From Drosophila pseudoobscura (lineage: Eukaryota > Arthropoda > Insecta > Diptera > Drosophilidae): a DNA stretch of 64,000 bases. A program made the position numbers and the translations under genes. Positions 1 through 12,000 of this stretch are shown one piece after another. The first letter of the stretch is position 1; the number at the start of each line of letters is the position of its first letter. Under the pieces are notes generated by a model, which was not told the DNA's origin, did not search any database, and saw only the letters and a list, made by a program, of their open reading frames with translations. Location of the stretch: assembly GCF_009870125.1 (NCBI RefSeq), contig NC_046680.1, forward strand, positions 19,735,501 through 19,799,500, in the 5' to 3' direction.

Positions 1-2225
1 ATAATACAAAATCATTCCTAATTCCATCTCCTTTTGTTTTATTTCCAGCTTCATAGCAGAACTTTGGCATTTGAGTGCATTTTCTGGCAGATTAAATTAT
101 GGTAAGTAATACATTATTGATTGTATGTCCTTTTCATTGTGTGTGTGGTGTGTAGTGTGCGTGTGTGTGTGTGCGTGTGTGTGTGTGTGCTTCTGGGCTC
201 CCTTTTGGACCATTTTCAGTCGAAGATTTTCCACTTTCCACTTCGATTGCTGTCGATTTCTTCGGTTTCTTTGGTGGCCAAGAGCCTCCAAGAGCGGGAG
301 AGCTCCATCAATCTTCGTTTTGCAATTGCCCGCCCTTTGGGCTTCCTCTTAACGTGGCTTAAATGGCGTTTAATGGGAATGCACGAAAAACAACACGAGA
401 CAAATTTCGGCATTTCACTATGAGCGAGGAAAGCGATTAATTCTGCACCAAACCCCACTCCCCCCCCCTCAAAAAAAAAACAAAGAAAAGAAAGTCGGTT
501 TTGGGGCGGAAGCGGGGGCATGCCACAGTAGAAAAACCCCAGTCAGTGTCAGCCAGGCGGCAAATGTGTCTTGTAGATGTCCGCCCACTTGCCACCTGCC
601 CCCCCGGCCCCATGCCCCCTGCCCCATTTGGCCTTGAAGCAGCAGCCGATTGTGTGTGTGTGTGTGCTTCTGTGGGTGCAAGCAATTTATCTTTCACATT
701 TTCCACTGCTGCGGTTTGTGGCTCCTTTGCTCTGTGCTCCTCCATGCCACTCCCTCTTCCTCCTCCTCCTTCGCGCTCGGCAATTATGCGTAATGCGCAT
801 TTTTCCCGTTGCATACTTCGGTGCGCGGTGCGTCGCGGGAGGAGCAGAAGATTGGGGGCTCCTCCAGGCAGTGGCATGCCAAAAATTAATACAGCCACAT
901 TCCTCGGATGCCGCTCTCCCTCTCTCCCTTTCTGTGGGGCAGCTTAAGCGTGAGCAATTCCCTGCCTTCGTAATTAAGTTGAACTTAATGGGAAAATGCC
1001 ATTACCTTCAGTCCTGAACAATGAACAGGGCCACCAGGCGACCACATTTGGGGGATATCTGGGGATTGCAGCCAGAGAGAGAGAGAGAGAGGGAGAGAGG
1101 GAGACAGGGAGGTCTCTTTAAGGGGGAATATTCAGAACTTTGAAGCAAATTAAAGCCAAAACAATAATTTTTTAGCCTCAATCAATGATTGGTAATTCCC
1201 CCGATTGTTATGTTGAATATTTATTACAAATAATTTAAATATTCGGCCAGAATATTGTAATCCATGTGCTTCCTGTAGAATTTATCTAAAATTCAATTTT
1301 CCGCCATGCCATTTATCAATTTGCATGAATTTCCATTGTCCGGGGAGTCCTTGGGTAGCATCCTGGCCACCTGCCACGGCTGGATGCGGCGAATATTTCC
1401 GTTGCCTAGTTTCTGGCTGGCACCCGCGAATTTTCCCGTCTAATTTCCATTAAACTTGCCTTTGTTGCACTTCGAACAACATTTAAATGGATTGTGGGCG
1501 AAAGCCAAACCCCTGGCGGACGGCCTGGGCCATGATTGATTGGGTAACACTGAAAGCCACTTAATGCGGCCAGGCCTCACAACGGAACCCACCTGACCCT
1601 TCACCTTTTCACCTGACAGACTGACAGTTGACACAAATTCTAAATTCAAAATTCAATGATGGATGATGGATGGTGGAAAAGCACAGGCATAAATCCCATG
1701 AGAGGCAGTGGCAAATGCGGAGGCATCCCTAAACGTTGCATGGAATTTGTTGAGGTGGCAATTTGCTGTTTAGTATTTCTAGAAATACGAGCTCCAATTG
1801 GCTCCCATTAAAGGCACACTCCACTCCATAAGGACTCGCATTTGGCCCTGTTGCAGCTGCGTCTTTCCTGCCTTGCATAATTATGCATAATCAGATTACT
1901 CTGCCATGGAAACCATTAGCCATTAGCTGCCAACAGACAGTAGCGATTGTGTTCTCTGATGGATGAGTGGTTGACTCTTGAATGCTGGATGGATGGGCTC
2001 TAGGCCTGGTCTGTGACTCGTTTGCACAACCTGTTAACGAAGAGGCACGAATTGAATGCCCCTCGTGCTCGTGCCCTTCCCAAACGAGTGTGTCCGTTCG
2101 CTTAGGGGCAATTTGGGCCGACCAGACCAGACAAGAATTGGCTCTGAGTATAACTTTAGGCTTTCTTTATTCCCATTCGTGAAATCTGTAGTTATTATAG
2201 CTCTCTTTTGGTGTCTCGCTTGCAG
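1..2225 (+). other. Non-coding DNA upstream of the RBR ligase coding exons (probable 5' intron)
   Basis: I see no convincing coding exon here. The stretch ends in a good 3' splice site (polypyrimidine followed by TTGCAG at about 2220-2225), so it is most likely intron or upstream region of the gene that starts coding at 2335. It contains a GT microsatellite, a GA-rich run near 1074-1103 of the kind bound by GAGA factor, and AT-rich blocks. The open frames in it are short and low-complexity. Confidence 0.55.
137..189. repeat. (GT)n microsatellite
   Basis: An interrupted GT/TG dinucleotide run. It produces spurious Val/Cys-rich and His/Thr-rich open frames on the two strands. Confidence 0.9.
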
Positions 2226-2237
2226 GCCTTCATCAAG

Positions 2238-2387
2238 ATGTTGCTGCCGTTGCCGGGCACGGCTAAGGATCTGTGCAGGACCACCAGTTCGCTCTCCAGC
2301 CACACAGCCACGTGCAGCTCCTCCCTGAGCCAGGATGAGGCCACCAATGCCGCCAATGTCTGCATCGACGGGACTGCAGACGACTGA
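2238..2387 (+). other. 49-codon upstream ORF overlapping the RBR ligase start
   Basis: Thirteen bases after the splice acceptor an ATG opens a 49-codon frame (MLLPLPGTAKDLCR..., ending in ADD and TGA). It overlaps the first 53 bases of the main frame, which starts at 2335 in another register. Ribosomes using this ATG would terminate inside the main coding sequence, so it could damp translation of the ligase. Alternatively it is the end of a differently spliced N-terminus, or chance. What is seen is only the frame; regulation is inference. Confidence 0.4.
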
Positions 2388-5300
2388 AGTGCATGCCCAC
2401 GCCCATGCCACGCCGCAGCAGCAGCAGCAGCAGCAGAAGCAGAGACTACACCAGACCCCGACAGAACCACTTGACCCCGACAGGAGTCTGCCACAGCAGA
2501 GGCACGCAACGCCCAACTCGAAGCTCCTGCCGCCCCTGGAGCTGTTGGTAGAGAACAAGATTAGCTACAGCGGCTCGGCCGTCACGTATCACCAGCCGCC
2601 AGATCTCAGAGCATCCCCCCAAGCCCATTCCCAAGCCCATTCCCAAGCCCATTCCCAATCCCATTCCCGAGCAGCCAACAAACGGAGCTCCCTCAGCAGT
2701 CCCTCGTCCAGCGAGGACTGTGTGAGTGCCGCGAGGGCGAGCGTATTTGATGAGGCCGCCGAGAGCTTCGTGATCAACTTTCCGGCAGAGTCAGCGGCCG
2801 CGTCGCAGCACCAACTGCTGCCCCTGTCCGAGACGGTGCCCCTGCTGACCCACATCGAGGCCACCGTGGTGGACAAGCAGCGGTCGATTCGCCTCAGCAA
2901 GAACAGCGCCTCGCTCATCTTCACCAAGAAGGAGCTGGGTGTGGGTCTGGGTCTGGGTCTGGGCCAACACCAGAGACGACAGCACCACAGCAGCCTCTAC
3001 GGCGCTGGCGGCGAGCGGACGACGCGCAAGACGACAAAGCACTTGCCGCCCACGCGCGGACAGCAGCAGCGGCGCAGTCTGCCGCTTAGCTACAGCCACA
3101 CGAACGCCAGCAATCTGGTGACCACCGCCGGCGCAAACTACGCTCCCAACGGGGCAGGAGGAGGATCTACAGCCGCTTCAGCAGGAGGAGCAGGTGGGAA
3201 GCTTGTGCCGCACAAGCATCAGCAGCATCACGGCCTGGGCCTCACCTCACCCACGGCTACCTCTGGTGTGGGGGGCGCCGCGGCAGGCGCTGGTGGAGGA
3301 GGAGGAGGAGGCGCCGTACCGCCCCCGGCCCACACGGCCCGCAAGCAGCTATCCTACTCCTGGTACGCGCCCGTCTACAGTGCCCTCGAGGAGGAGCTCG
3401 AACAGGACTCGCGGGTGAGTCGGCGGCTAAGCCACTCTGTGGGAACAGATTAATCTTTCTTGTTTGTCTTTCTGTTTCCCCAGGACTCGTCGCCAATTCA
3501 CAATCTGGCCAACACAAAGCAGCACCAACGCTCCGCCAGCCAAAAGGCCCCCTCCGCTTCTGTCTCCCTGCATGCCACGTCCCACCACGAGCACGCCCAC
3601 GAGGCCGAGACGGTGGCGCTGCTGGAGACGCAGACGCGCAACAAGATCATCATTTCCTCGGCGAATGGCGATGCTGGCGGAGCAAGCAGCCCCAGTGGCG
3701 GAGGAGGCGGTGGCGGCGGCGGCGGCTCTGTGGGAGGGCTGGCTCCAGACTTGGAGAGCTCGCTGGGGCTGTCCGGGGGCGGACAGCTGCCACGACGGCG
3801 TCGCTTCGAGAACTTTCTCAAATCCCTCGTGGGCCTCAAGGCCAGCAACAACGGCCGAGAGCGGGAAAAGGATCGGGAGACTGGCCTGCAGCGTCCAGCC
3901 TCGCCGGAGATACGGATCACACGCACACCCTCGGAGCAGGACGTGGTCCTCCGGGATCCGGCCGGCCCCCAGCAGCTAGCCAACGGGCATGGGCCCAGGG
4001 GCAGCCTCAGCATCAGCGGATCGAGCAGCTCCCTCAATGTGGTCCAGCACAAGCTGTGGCACATCATGCGGCGCGAGGGCAGCGCCAGCAGCCTCCACCA
4101 AGAGAAGTCCCAGTCCATTGTCCAGTACACGGGACTGCGCAAATGCGAGACGGTCCTGGCCCTCACACGGCAGGGCCAGAGCCACAGCCACAGTCACAGT
4201 CAGAGTCACAGTCAGGGCCTAAGCCTGTCCCAGAGCCGGAGCCAGGGCCACTCGATGGCCGGCCACGGCAGCGGGATCTTCAGCAGCGCCGGCGTCGAGC
4301 AGATACGACCCCTCAATCGGCTGCGGAACAGCGTGAACAGCATCAACGGCCACGGCGGGGCCACCTGCTCCCGCTGCTCCAGCCTGCTGTCTCTGGCGGC
4401 CTCCGGGTCGCGCTACTCCCTGGCCAACGGATTCGTAGTTCGCCCGGACTCGGCAGCCGGCACGGAGGAGGAGCAGCCGCACATCAACGTGAATGCCCAG
4501 ATCCGACTCAGCGGCGGAGCGGTGTCGGCGCCCTCCAGCAGCCCCAGTCCCCCGTCCAATGTGACCACGGCCACGCTCCATTCCAGCTCCAACAACAATC
4601 TGTTCCATGCCAAGGAAGAGCATCAGCAGCAGCAGCAGCAACAGGAGGATGAGGAGGAACAGCAGCAGCTGGAGCAGTCGCCAGCGACTGGCGGGGAGCT
4701 CGGTCCGTTTGGCACCAATCATGCCTATCCCTTGACCGTCAGCTCCCTGCTGTCGATGGCCAGTGCCAATCATGCGGCCCAGGCCTGTTGCGTGCGGGAC
4801 GGCATCACCCTGCAGCGCCGCGAGATGCTCGCCTCCGTGGAGGTCACACCATCGGCCACGCCCACCAGCACTTTCCAGCCATTCACCTGCAAGCTGTGTC
4901 TGACCGACGTGGAGGATGCGGGCGAGGCCATGTCCCTGTTGCAGTGCGACTGTCAGTTCTGTATTGAGGTGAGTAGTCGGGGCGGGCGGGGGACTCCACC
5001 TTAAAGAAAATTCCATAAATATTCAGAGATCCTTGGATTGGAAATTCGATAAGATTCAGCGAACACATAATCGTAAAAATGGGAAAAAAGGGGGAAAAGT
5101 CCGCTAAGCTCCAGCCAGGGGATTTTCCTTTTTAAGCCACATAGATACACTGCTACACCGCCACACAGATACACCGCCACACCGCTACAGGTGCATATGT
5201 TGGCTTTCTTATTGCTTGGGCAGGGGCAGGGGCTGGGGCAAGGGCAAGTCACTGGAGCCCTGGTAAGAAATTGAAAAATGACGCCAAGGCAAACGCAATA

Positions 5301-5915
5301 TTCTTTCGCATCTGCTGGTAGCTGGCAGCTCTCCGCCCAATGAAGGGGGCAGCAGGAATCAGGGAGTAGGGTACTGGGAGCTGGAGAAATGTGTGCGAAT
5401 ATGTTCTGAATATGTGTATAAATAAACTCGGTCTTGATGGCTTAAATTCAGCTTAAATTGCGACTGCTGCCTGGTCCAACATTCCATTTGGTAATCACCT
5501 TTACGGCTTGCCGAGCACTTTAATTATGGCTTTGGTCTACAAACAGAATTGATAAAGTAAACTCGTAAAGGATGCGTTATCCCATCTTAAACTGGTGAAT
5601 ATATCGCTTAAAACCCACAGAAAGAGCTTAAGCGCATATACCACTGCCTGGACCACATTGTCTCATATATTTACACTCTTTGCCATCATAAAATACTCAA
5701 TAATTGGCCCGTAGGACGGTTAAACAGGCCTCTCGTCATGCGGCAGCGCCCCTCGGCTCAGATTTTCTTTTTTCCTTAGGATTGCCGCCTGACTAAATAC
5801 ATCGTATGTCGGGTTTGGGTTAATATTTGTTAGATTTCCACTAAAATTCTCAAAAATAATCACCCATCTTCCCGTCATCTCTCTCTTACGAACCTCCTTA
5901 ATCGAGTTGAGCGCG

Positions 5916-5948
<33 letters not shown>

Positions 5949-8900
5949 ACACGAGCGCTGCAATAGAACAGGCAAATGACACGAATAACGGACAGACACG
6001 TAAGGGAGAACGCCAAGCCAGCGGAAGATCAGCCACTGAGGACAATCTTACGAGTCGACACATAGACGACGATCATAGATCGCAAAGACGTAACGTTCCA
6101 GTTGCATGCCTAGAGGCGTTTAGATACTTGTCTGCCCCTGATCGCAGAGTCACGAAGGTGTACGTATATTTTAGAAGGTTTACCTGCGTCAGATCCCAAC
6201 TTAACTTCCAATCGAATGATGTCACCCCCGTGCATGAGGCTGATCTCTCGATGTACGTACGCGCACTTTCAATTACGGTCTGTGGATCATGAAATGATTT
6301 CCCCCAATCGGAACATTCAAGGGGTCTTACGACTGCGTCGAGGGGTTCTCATGTTTATTCGTGACTTAATTCAATATTAAATTGCATCTCAAAGATTTCT
6401 CAGAGAACGTGTAGTATTTCATTAAAACATTCCTAATGGCTTCCCGTCCTGCCATTTCCAAGTAAATATCTTTCACAGCAGGTCAAAAGGTGAAGAAAAA
6501 ACTTGTCAAAGACTAGGCCAATGATCATCATCGTTTCCATTTGCACCAGCATCCTAGAATTCCTAGAATTTGCATAGCAATTTGCTCATAGAGCAAGAAT
6601 TTAATATAAAAGATGAAAGCAAGGAAGACGACGGCAGGCAGGAACAGGTGCGCTTCAAGGCTTTAAGGCTGCAAGGTAACTCAACCGAGATGCTGTCCTT
6701 GCAGCTCCTGCTTTGCCCTTGCAAAATGATTAAGTAATTTGCGACAAACGCTTGCCCTAACAGCGCTCGGCCCCATGGAGCTGCAACACTGGAGCCTCTA
6801 CGAAGGGAGGCACAAAGTGCATGCAGCATTTTAAATAATTAAGTAAATGATTGGGCCATGGCAGTGGCAGCTCTGGTTGCTGTTGTTGCCATGTGTACCC
6901 AAGTCTTTCTTTAGCATAAATAAATTAACCAAAATTCACACGCTTAAGCAGCAGAGAGAGTGCTCTCAGGCCACACGAGACGCGGGCTGTCCCTAAATAA
7001 GTGAGTTTCCTGCTGGCTGCAAGTCCACGCACTCATCCTGCGAGACGCCGAGTGCAGGTGTTGCGAGAGAGAGTGGACAGGAGAGGCCCTCCTCTGTGCT
7101 GGCCTGAAATTGACGGATGGAGAGACATATACTTGGCTGAAACGTGGTCGGATCGCTGGCCGTACGTGAGCTATTGGCCCGGGCCCTCACGTCCTTGGGG
7201 CGTGTCCGATGGCTACAGATGTATGGGAGTGTCCTGGCTGCTGTCGGCCGTTTGTCAACTGCTGCCGGGTCAGGGCTCCTTCAGTTTGTTGGCGCTGTTG
7301 AGGCATGCCGCAAATTATTGGCAAACATTGGCCATACATTCGCGGCATTCGTCTAATTGAAAAGGCAAAACAAAATTACATTTGTTTGCTTCTCGTTCTC
7401 CCCCTCCCTCGGCCCGTCGCTGTCGCTGTGGCTGCCTCCAGCTTGATGCCTGTCTCGCTCCATAAAACATTTTTGATTCACTGAGTTGACAAATTTCCCG
7501 TGTAAAAGCAGGGGGAACGGGCGATACGACATCAGCAGAATGGCCAGAACAGCAGAATGTCGGGAATACATGATATTCTCGCGTGGAATGGCACGGAGCA
7601 TGGAGCACGGAATGCCACTCTTGTGCAGCATCATCATAATTACATTTAGTCGAAGCACACCCAACGCAAATGGTTGCTAGATGTTCCATCTATTGGGGTA
7701 TCCCTAAAAGCAGAGACAGCTCTTCACGAGTGAGAAAAAACTCTCTCCGGAGAGAGTTACTGGATCCTGCGGAGTGCAGCGACAAGCGAATGCTCGGCAA
7801 GTGCGAAAAACAACCTATGCACATGCATGTCGTGTGCATGACTTGAATGGAATAAAAACAGAAGACTTCCACAGATTTCCCTGCAATCCCTTGACTTTCT
7901 CTGTCGAGTGGGAGTCGCATTCAGCTTTTGTTCAAGCACAGCACTCCTCTTCACATCCTGTTCAAACATTTTGCAACTGGATTCACCGGGAGCACACACA
8001 CGCGCCACAAAACACACACTACACACTACAGTCTCCACGTGCCACTCATAGTTCTCATAGTTGCTGCTCTGCTCGTCGTCATTTGCCTGGCATGGCAGGC
8101 ATGGCAGCCCCCCAGGCTGCTCCTCGTGCGCATGAAAAATGGCGACGCTTATTAAACATGCTCCAATGGACAGGCAACGCTGCATCCCAGTCTCATTTCC
8201 ATCGAGGGCCGGAGGATGAGCAGGGGCCCCTAAACTGGTGGAAATTTATGCGCCAGCGATGAGGTTTAAGCTCTGCCATTTGATGTGCTCGAGGAACGAA
8301 CGGATTCGTCGCCCCCCAGGAGGTGGCGCCCATCTGTTTGAGTTGGTTAGTGGGCTGTGGAGTGTGGAGTGTGGAGCGTGGAGAGTCGGAGAAACAGAGA
8401 AAGCCTGAGAGAGAGTAATACATTTAGAACAACAAGAGAGACCCTCAGACAGAGGCAAGGGTAAGGGGCTGGGTATGGGTATCGTATCCACTTAGTGGGT
8501 CAGGTCAGACAAAAGAGAACCATCGTCGTCGTCGTCGTCGTCTGGCCTTAATTTCCTGTCCTCTTCAGCACCTTTAGGGCCCCCTTTGGCCGGAGTTCGG
8601 GCCATCCGTCCAGGGGTTAAAGCCAGCCCAGACGCCGCAGAGAGGGCAACGTATTGAAAGGCTTGCACATTCCACTTTTGGACGAATATGTGCCTGTTCT
8701 TTTGTGCGAAATGCTGAAAAGGCCTCTCCCTGGGGTCTGTTCTCCTATTTGTTTGGCTTACATTCCATACTCATTTTTGCAAATTTGTTTGTTGTTGTGC
8801 CTCGTCTGTCCCTTTCATTACTCGGCGATGTGGCAGGATTTCCCTTTCTCTGCTGGCACTCCTTTTTCGTTGCAGTTAATTGAGATGCTCTCCCGCCCCT

Positions 8901-9014
8901 CCTGCGGTGGCGCTGGCCACAAGCTGAAAAGTAAATTAACACGAAAAAGCGCGCACCTGGAGCTTGGCAGATGAGAGAAGCTGCTGCACCTGCTGACTGT
9001 ACCCATAAGCGGTA

Positions 9015-9046
<32 letters not shown>

Positions 9047-12000
9047 TCTGTGTGAATGAATGGCATTTACACATGCGAATGGAAGAGGGAGGGGGAGTGG
9101 GAGGGGGAGTGGGTCTGGGTCTGTACGAAACGAGAGATTCAAAAAGAAAAGCCAAGCGAATCAACTCGCGGGAGCAATTAAAAAACTCCACAGCAAATTG
9201 CTGTCAAGTACTCAAAATTCAAAAGAGAGAAAGCGCCAGAGAGAAGGAGGGGTGGGGGGGGGGGGGACACAAAAGGGAGATGGGAGCGAAGTTGGATTCA
9301 GGAAGCAAACAAAATTACAGAGAAGGATTAATTCGGGGTATACGAACATTGGTCGGAGCTCTAAATCGCATTTGAAGAATATTGAATCTATTAATCCCCA
9401 AGTAAAGAAATATGTGGGGTGTGGTGGCAGCTCCTGCATTCACAATGCCAATGGTAATTGCAAAAAGCTCCTCCTCCGGAAAAACCTCCCATAGAACTTG
9501 TATGGCATCAATCTGGGTTCAATCTAGAAATGCAAATTCCCCATTCAGGGGATAAGTAGCAGAGAAAACCCGACCTTATTCGATTATGGGACTTGGCGGA
9601 AGCCCGTAAAGTGTCGAATATAGCTCCATTCAAGGGCGTAGTGAGTGCACCCTTGGATCTAATTTGAAATCATTTCCATTTACTGTCATTCTCGGAGGCA
9701 GCTGCGGGAATGATTTCATTTGGACTTGGGTACATTTACTAGCAACAGAACCAAGAAGCCCCCTGTAGATACACTCAGGCCTGGCAGTGGAAATTTATGA
9801 CTGCCGGCTAGAGAGAGAGAGTAACTTTAAGGGAAGACATTCCCTCTATGCGGAGTCCCAACATTTTAACATTTTCCGGCAGAACGGGAAAACAAATAAA
9901 AAGCCAGAGAGCACGTGACTGGCATGGACCAAACAAAAAAGTGCTTGTAATATGTAAATGTTTATGGCCGAAGCGGCTGCAGAGGGAGGGTCCGGGGCAG
10001 GGGCAGGGGCAGGGGCACCCCTTGGCCTGCTCCCCGACAGGCAAAGGCAGGCGGAACTCTGGGGCCCCCCGAAAAGGGGTGCCAGCAAAAGCAATTTCCG
10101 CTCGGGTCAGGCAGCGTCATTTCCCCTTTAGCTTCAGCTTTTTCTCGTCGTGCGGCTTGCAGCTCATCTTTTCCCAGAATTAAAAGCACTACAACTCTAC
10201 AACAATAGATTTACGATTTATTGGGGATCTGTCCCGCAGCTGTTGCTGTTAACGTGTCGAAAATTGCCCAAATCCGCTGAAGAATATAGCCCCAACCTTT
10301 GGCCTGTTTTACTTTTTTTGGTTCTGTTCTGCTCATTTGCTATGCAAATGTTTCGTTTTGTCCCGTTGTTCTGTTGAAAGAAATTGAAATTTCGGGCGCG
10401 TAGCAAATTGCCTGGCAAATGTTTGTTCCTTCTTCTGTTTTGTGGAGCGATTAATGCAGCAAATTGGCAGTGAAATTGCAAAGGCATCATCATTTGCTGG
10501 GGGCAATTGGCATGGCCAAAACCTCAATCCCAGTGTCCTTCTTCCATCTCCATCACTCTATTTGTGTGTGTGTGTGTGTGTGGGCTGGACAAAGCGGAAG
10601 TGTTTGACTCATGAATGGCACTGAAAGCCGACAACTGCATTGGTCAGCTGAGTGTCTGGTAGTCGTTGGTCAATTGCCAGTGCCTGCCGGAGGGGCCCAA
10701 TGTTTTGGCCACATAATGAGCGGCATGTGGTCGATGGCAAAGGGATGGGAAAAGCTGCAGCAGTCGCTCGACATGACAGTCGAATCGATTGCTTTGGCAA
10801 GGTCTTTCGTATGGACCAATTCCCAAAGCTGCTTGTGGACTCTTGGGGTTTGTTTAAGGGATTTGTGCGATGGCCGAATGGTTCTCCTGAATCCTCAAGT
10901 GTTCTGTCATAATTGCAGGATAAAAAGTTCTTTGAAGACAATTCAAGACTTGTTTCGCGACAAGTTCGTGCAAGCGTTAGATCGTTCCCTAAATGCACGT
11001 GAAGCTTTGAGCGCGAGAGAGCTAGAGCGCGAGAGCAGCTTTGGTGCTGCTGGCAGCCGAAAGCAAACGAAAAAGAGCGAGACGCGATCTCTTTTCGGCG
11101 CCACTCGTTTGCTTGTCTTCTCTTCTGACGTGGCGTCAAAGCGCTCTTAGTAGAGCTGAGCGTAAGATAAAGAGAGAGGAGGGGAGCGTCATGAGCCAGG
11201 CAATGAACAAACTAACGGTACATCTAAAGCTGCTGCCGTCTCACTATGGTCCGAACGACCACTTTTGTTGGCCAAAACCTAATTTTTCAAAGTCAAAACT
11301 GAAACCTGGTTTTGATCGCTCCGCATTAGAAAAAGATCGACCATTAAATCTGCGTACCAGAAATTTCCATAGATGGCGCCACATTCGCAAAATCAGCTGT
11401 GCAACCCAACTGTTTTTATAGTAAAGCACGTGAAGGGAAAAAGTGGCAAATTAATAACCACTTTAGATATCTCAAAAATTGAAAAACGCCAAGACGTGTT
11501 TAAATTTTTTTGATGAATCTTAATCTGTCGGGTTCTTACTACGTGTTTTGAGTTTTTAACTGTCTCTAGTAGTTCTGATGTCTTCGTAATTGAAGGTTAA
11601 AGTGAGGCCTTCAACATGTGCCAACTTGTAATGAAAACTAATTTTTGAAAAGGTGTACAAAGTGAGTCCTACCTAGTCCCACCCTGAAACCTTTTCTGTG
11701 TCGTAGATTAATAAATTCTTTTTGAAATGTATGTAGTTAGAAATGCCACTTTTTACCACAATTCTTGGAATTTGCATTAATAGAGCATAACCTCAAATTC
11801 CAAAATGCAGATTTGTTTGCCGAATGGAATTCAGAGAAGGGTAAAATTATCAATTATTTGAAAACGGATCTTAAGGCGACATATCATATGAAATTAATAA
11901 AGCTTTTGAAGATACCAGCAAGAAAATTTGTTACCGTTTGGCAACATACCGGAACAAATGCCGGTAAAATTCAAAGATGTTTGAACGAAAATATGTGGAT

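Noticed and set aside
437..947. Overlapping 148-153-codon frames on both strands near the left end
   Set aside because: Low-complexity, compositionally driven, no domain, and present on opposite strands over the same bases.
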